DNA of 64,000 nt from Botrytis cinerea B05.10 (lineage: Eukaryota; Ascomycota; Leotiomycetes; Helotiales; Sclerotiniaceae). A program made the position numbers and the translations under genes. Under the pieces are notes generated by a model that ran no database searches, was not told the DNA's origin, and saw only the letters and a program-made list of their open reading frames with translations. Positions 60,201 to 64,000 of this stretch are shown piece after piece. Location of the stretch: assembly GCF_000143535.2 (NCBI RefSeq), contig NC_037321.1, positions 1,116,001-1,180,000 of the forward strand, given 5' to 3'. Positions within the stretch are counted from its first letter, which is position 1. Every line of letters begins with the position of its first letter.

Positions 60201-62102
60201 AATTTGGCAACGGAGATGAAGATTGATGGTACTCAATGACACGCAACGAAACGCTATCATTGGTGGAAGTTCTCCATGAGATGAGAGCTGAAACACGCGT
60301 TGTGCACAACTAATCTTTCCTCTGATAGCTTCTACAACGACTGAGAACGACAATTCAAAGTGAAGTCGAACGATAGAAGGATGAGATAGGATAAAGTGGG
60401 TACGGAAGTTTTTGACAAGACTATTCGCAACAAAATTGAATGATTCAATGGTATTAACAAGAGCAATATTTGACAACACTGGATTTGAAACAATTAAGAA
60501 GAGAATCAAAAACCTTTCGTTACACTAGGTCGACCTAGGAACAAAGTTTTCGAACACAGATAGTGAGCCGCATCGTTTCCAAGGTCCTGAGAAGACTCAG
60601 AAGAGCGATTATTCTCCTTTTCCTATAAACAAACCTGGATTTTAAACATTATATACCCCATCTATCAGCCTCCACGCCTGAAAATACCTAGTTAGGTACA
60701 CAAAATCCCCCGGTCTTCTATTTAATCCACTTCCGAATCTCGAGACCCCCCAAAAGAACTAGCATTCACTTGAAATTCCTCAGTACATCCGTCAATATCT
60801 TTTTGTTTATATGGCACCCTGAAACCCTCTATTTCTGCATCGTAAGAAATAAACTAAACTGGACGAAAGAAAAAGGATGGTTCCATCGCTTGCCACCAGA
60901 CTAATCATCTTTTCAATAGTCTATCCTTTACAAGAGTTGTTATGCAACTGCAGATGAGACACACAAGTACAAGATTCAACAATGGTGCACTAACAATAGA
61001 TGAAAATATCGATAGAGAGATAGCATCGACATCGAAATTGGAACAGGTTAGTGATAGTCAAAATTTGAGATGAGATCAAATAGAAATTAAACTTAAAGAA
61101 CCACTTTGCTTCTGTAAAGGAAGAGCAAAGCGATGTACAATCTCGTGAAAAGGAATTATTCGGCAAAGCCATAGACATTACTTTTCAGAGTATGATATTC
61201 TTTACTCGAAGAAACAACAGTCCTCTTGAGGTTTTATAATCACCGTGTAAAAAATCACGAATACAATATTCAATTGATATCAATCCCGTGACTACTTTAA
61301 TCAAATAAGCAAGACAGAAACATAAAAGCCGTCTGATATTTCATAATCTGAAGAGCAAGAAATTCAGAAATATAGAACCTTATTAAAATCAAGACTCTAC
61401 CAGAAGCTACGAGAAAAGATTAATTCACACGCGTACCAAGAATCTGACAGTGAAAATGAGCTGCAAGATTTAAGTTATTAGGGCAATGATGATAATGACA
61501 ACAATAATAACTGTATTTGGAAAGTGTTGAAAGAATATTGAATCCCACTGGGGAAGTTCATCTGAAGCTTTCCTCGTCTGGTTCAATGATTCGTATCCAC
61601 TGGGAGATTTCGAAACCAGAACTTGTAGAATATTCTCTAGACTATTTTAAACATTGGACGACAACGAAGAATCAATACGGCAGTGAGTATTATATCAAAT
61701 GACGACAAAATTCGAGCCAAGACTATAAATTCCTGAGAAGCAGTTGAGTTTATCCAACGAGAAGGACTGAGGTCCCACTATATCATACTTTCAGGTTCAG
61801 GATGAGAGACGAATGATGAAGCGACGAATCAAAATTAAATCAAGATATGGGACAGATTTTCATGTGATAACAAATGATGACAGAATGAGAATGATGTGAG
61901 TTAATTTGGAGAGAAAGATAAAACTCTCTGCAAGGCATAGAGTGGGTACCGAGGCAATATTGATTTAGAATTCCTGCAAGTTTTGCGTGTACTTCTCTAA
62001 TATTTTTCACGTTGAATATTGCGATTCAGTGCAAAAATTCTATCTAAAATCCACAATGAAAACCAGACATCACTTATAAAATGTCAACAATCTGATTTTC
62101 AC
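57244..62102. other. Long AT-rich intergenic region
   Basis: About 4.9 kb with no intact gene. It is increasingly AT-rich to the right (58.7-62 kb). Short frames at 59500-59682 and 61517-61702 have protein-like stretches (LNPTGEVHLKLSSSG) but lack ATG starts, domains or splice partners. They may be relics. I saw no terminal inverted repeats or transposase motifs. Confidence 0.45.
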
Positions 62103-64000
62103 TTAACACCCTCCACTACTTCCTCCACTACCGACCCATACATCACGCCTGATCGTCGACCCACCTGTACCACATTCCGGAACCACACTTGTTCGATTAT
62201 TCGTCTCGTAAATTGGAGCTTGACCGCAATCTTGTTCTCTCACATAAACATAACTGACTGGCTCCCCAGCCGTTAACTGCGCATCCACATACCAAACAGG
62301 GTTTTCCGTCGTGTACATCCCTGCATTCATAGGTAATGCACTGTTCAAGTTCCATGCTCCCAAATCCGTTGTATTTCCAATAATGTAGAGGTTTTCACCA
62401 TAATATGTTGTGGCATTAACATAAAATCGCACTGGATATTGACATGTTGCCGTTACATTTGGGGCCCCTGCTGCAATGGCTGGAACATACACTCCTTGAG
62501 AAGATGAAGATGCGCAATTTGGGGGTGGAACCGATGCTGCCGCACTTCCCCAACTAGCAGGATATTGACCTGAACGTCTTTGAGCCATGGTGACAAATGC
62601 CGCATAACTCCATGTAAGGTCATTGGCAGAAATGGGGGCTCCTGTATTGCGATCGAATTGTTCGGCTAAAGATCCACTACTGGGTGTATATTTTTGAGCA
62701 ATTGCGACAAAAGAGTCGGCGTATTTTGTTACGACATTAAGAATCTTGTTAAATTCGTTGTCCCTGTTTGTGTAACTCTTAAGTTTGATAGATGGGTAAA
62801 GATCGCGGAAGAAATTAATGGATGTTGAATCAACGGTAAGTTTTTTCTGATTTCTCCATTGTGCAACAGCATCATAAAGAAATTCTGCGGCCGCAGTGGT
62901 AAGTAAGTACCTGCGAGAGTTAGCCTCAAAGGTAATGAGCCGCAGAGGGGTGGAATGGAGTACCATGGATTTCCTCCTTGATAAATGTCTTCGGCATATC
63001 TTCCAACGGCGATACCTGAATTGTTTTTAATACCAGCATTGATACTATAAAATCGGAAGCTGTTCACGACTGCCCTAAAATTAGACAACGCTCTGCTACT
63101 ACACGGTTGTAAATTTGGGCTATCGCAAGAGCCATCAATATCGAAGATAGAAATAGATCCAAGAATTGAGGCTCCGTCTAACCCAGTTCTTCCGTTATCG
63201 ACATTGATGTTCGAAACGATATATTCTCCGTTCCAAAAACTTTGATTAAGGAAGCATAGAGCTTCTAATGCATTAAGATATCCTGGAGATTCAACACCGA
63301 GTCTATTGGCCAGATTTCCGGCTTCAACAAAAGCACGGTGTTGATTTTGTACGGTAAAAAAGCTAGATCCTAGAACTTCTTCCCATAAATCATATCCAGT
63401 TTGGTTCCAATATTCGCCAATGTATGATAAGTCATTTGAGATTATAGGCCATATAACTAGCTTGGCTCTTTGAAGCTGATTATGATTAATTAACCAATCG
63501 CTGTAGGCCATTAATGCGATAGCACGAAGAGCTGGACCATCGCGCTGAGGTCTACCCCATGCTGGGGAACGTCAGCAGTGCCAGAAGTTACCTCTGAAAA
63601 TTACATACCACCATTAAATCGAGTACCGTCAACCTCGTATTTGGGTTCACCAAGTCCTAAACCGTTAGGAAGGAAAGTGCCAGAAGGATTCGTAACAGTT
63701 TGAAGGATGGCTTGAGCTTTCACGTATTTCTCAATCTGAGGCTGGAGTGCACGATTGCCAAAAATAAATTCATCAACAAGCATTTTTAACGTTAACGCAG
63801 AATCTCGAGTCCAGGTATAGAAGTCTGGAATCAATTAGCAAGATTCGGCCTGGAAACATAACATTGGTATTTCTTACAATCAGGATTGGTCTTGGAAGGA
63901 CTTGCAATGACATAATTGCCTGCTCCTGATGCTTTCGATCCGTCTGGTCCAATATTGTTGAGAACACCCTGCAGAGCAATCTTTCTCTCGGAAGCAATGA
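62103..64000 (-). CDS. Glucoamylase GH15 with C-terminal CBM20, 5' end outside window
   Basis: Partial gene: exons 64000-63878 (continuing beyond the window), 63824-63609, 63561-62964 and 62910-62103, about 581 residues visible; the signal peptide is missing. The GH15 landmarks are FYTWTRDSALT, GLGEPKYEVDG, WGRPQRDGPALRA, the acid in DLWEEVLGSSFFTVQ, the base in SLAEQFDRNTG and DLTWSYAA. The enzyme releases glucose from the non-reducing ends of starch and glycogen outside the cell. After a short linker of about 30 residues comes a CBM20 starch-binding domain (ATTYYGENLYIIGNTTDLGAW, NPVWYVDAQLTAGE). One site-1 tryptophan is present (GAW). The position of the second is occupied by Ile-Tyr (APIYETNNR). 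Introns are 53, 47 and 53 bases and split motifs cleanly. Confidence 0.92.

Noticed and set aside
57244..62102. Degenerate transposon in the AT-rich gap
   Set aside because: AT-richness suggested a decayed element, but I found no transposase or reverse transcriptase motif, no terminal repeats and no target duplication.
1..64000. tRNA genes, rRNA, CRISPR arrays
   Set aside because: No B-box/cloverleaf arrangement, rRNA segment or spaced direct-repeat array was found by eye. A tRNA scan could still find a missed one.

Overview
This window reads as nuclear DNA of a filamentous ascomycete. The genes have short introns (47-98 bases, GT...AG, often with a CTAAC or CTGAC branch site), there are Zn2Cys6 and fungal-specific regulators, a HET-domain protein, a GPI-anchored wall-type protein, a secreted M28 aminopeptidase and a GH15 glucoamylase. 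The style of the HET protein and the aminopeptidase suggests Leotiomycetes, perhaps a Botrytis/Sclerotinia-like species. That placement is inference from memory and has not been searched.

Layout. 1-9.0 kb holds no convincing gene; its right half is C-rich and may be the promoter and long leader of a Zn2Cys6 regulator with a PAS-like region (9.0-11.7 kb), which needs an 8-base microexon inside its zinc cluster. 11.7-15.0 kb is a G-rich, C-poor desert with a 13-bp minisatellite. Then come a HET-ankyrin protein (15.0-17.3, +), a membrane-anchored ATP-grasp protein (18.2-19.8, +), a mitochondrial-type AcpS/Ppt2 continuous with a zinc-finger/RRM-like tail (23.8-21.5, -), a DUF1774 membrane protein (25.6-24.5, -), a leucine aminopeptidase (27.4-28.7, +), an R3H protein (29.4-30.6, +), an AFG1 ATPase (31.2-33.1, +) and an unrecognised protein (34.1-35.3, +).

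The right half holds a multi-C2H2 protein with an apparent one-base frameshift (39.5-37.6, -), a C2H2/fungal_trans regulator (42.9-46.0, +), a Cuz1-like AN1/UBL protein (48.0-47.1, -), a large Helo-like protein with a damaged zinc cluster (48.7-52.1, +), a disordered protein ending in a RanBP2-like finger (53.8-52.6, -), an SMP-30 lactonase (55.4-54.1, -), a GPI-anchored repeat protein (57.2-56.3, -) and the 3' part of a starch-binding glucoamylase (64.0-62.1, -), whose 5' end lies beyond the window.

No operon-like or biosynthetic cluster is evident. Housekeeping genes (Ppt2, AFG1, Cuz1, R3H) are interleaved with secreted enzymes and regulators. Two genes carry parts used in fungal self/non-self recognition: the HET-ankyrin protein and the Helo-like protein. 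The most unusual items are the Helo-like/degenerate zinc cluster architecture, the AcpS-zinc finger fusion, the near-identical ankyrin repeats and the microexon. I saw no tRNA, rRNA, CRISPR array or intact transposon. Exon borders were placed by eye from reading frame and splice consensus and are not transcript-supported.
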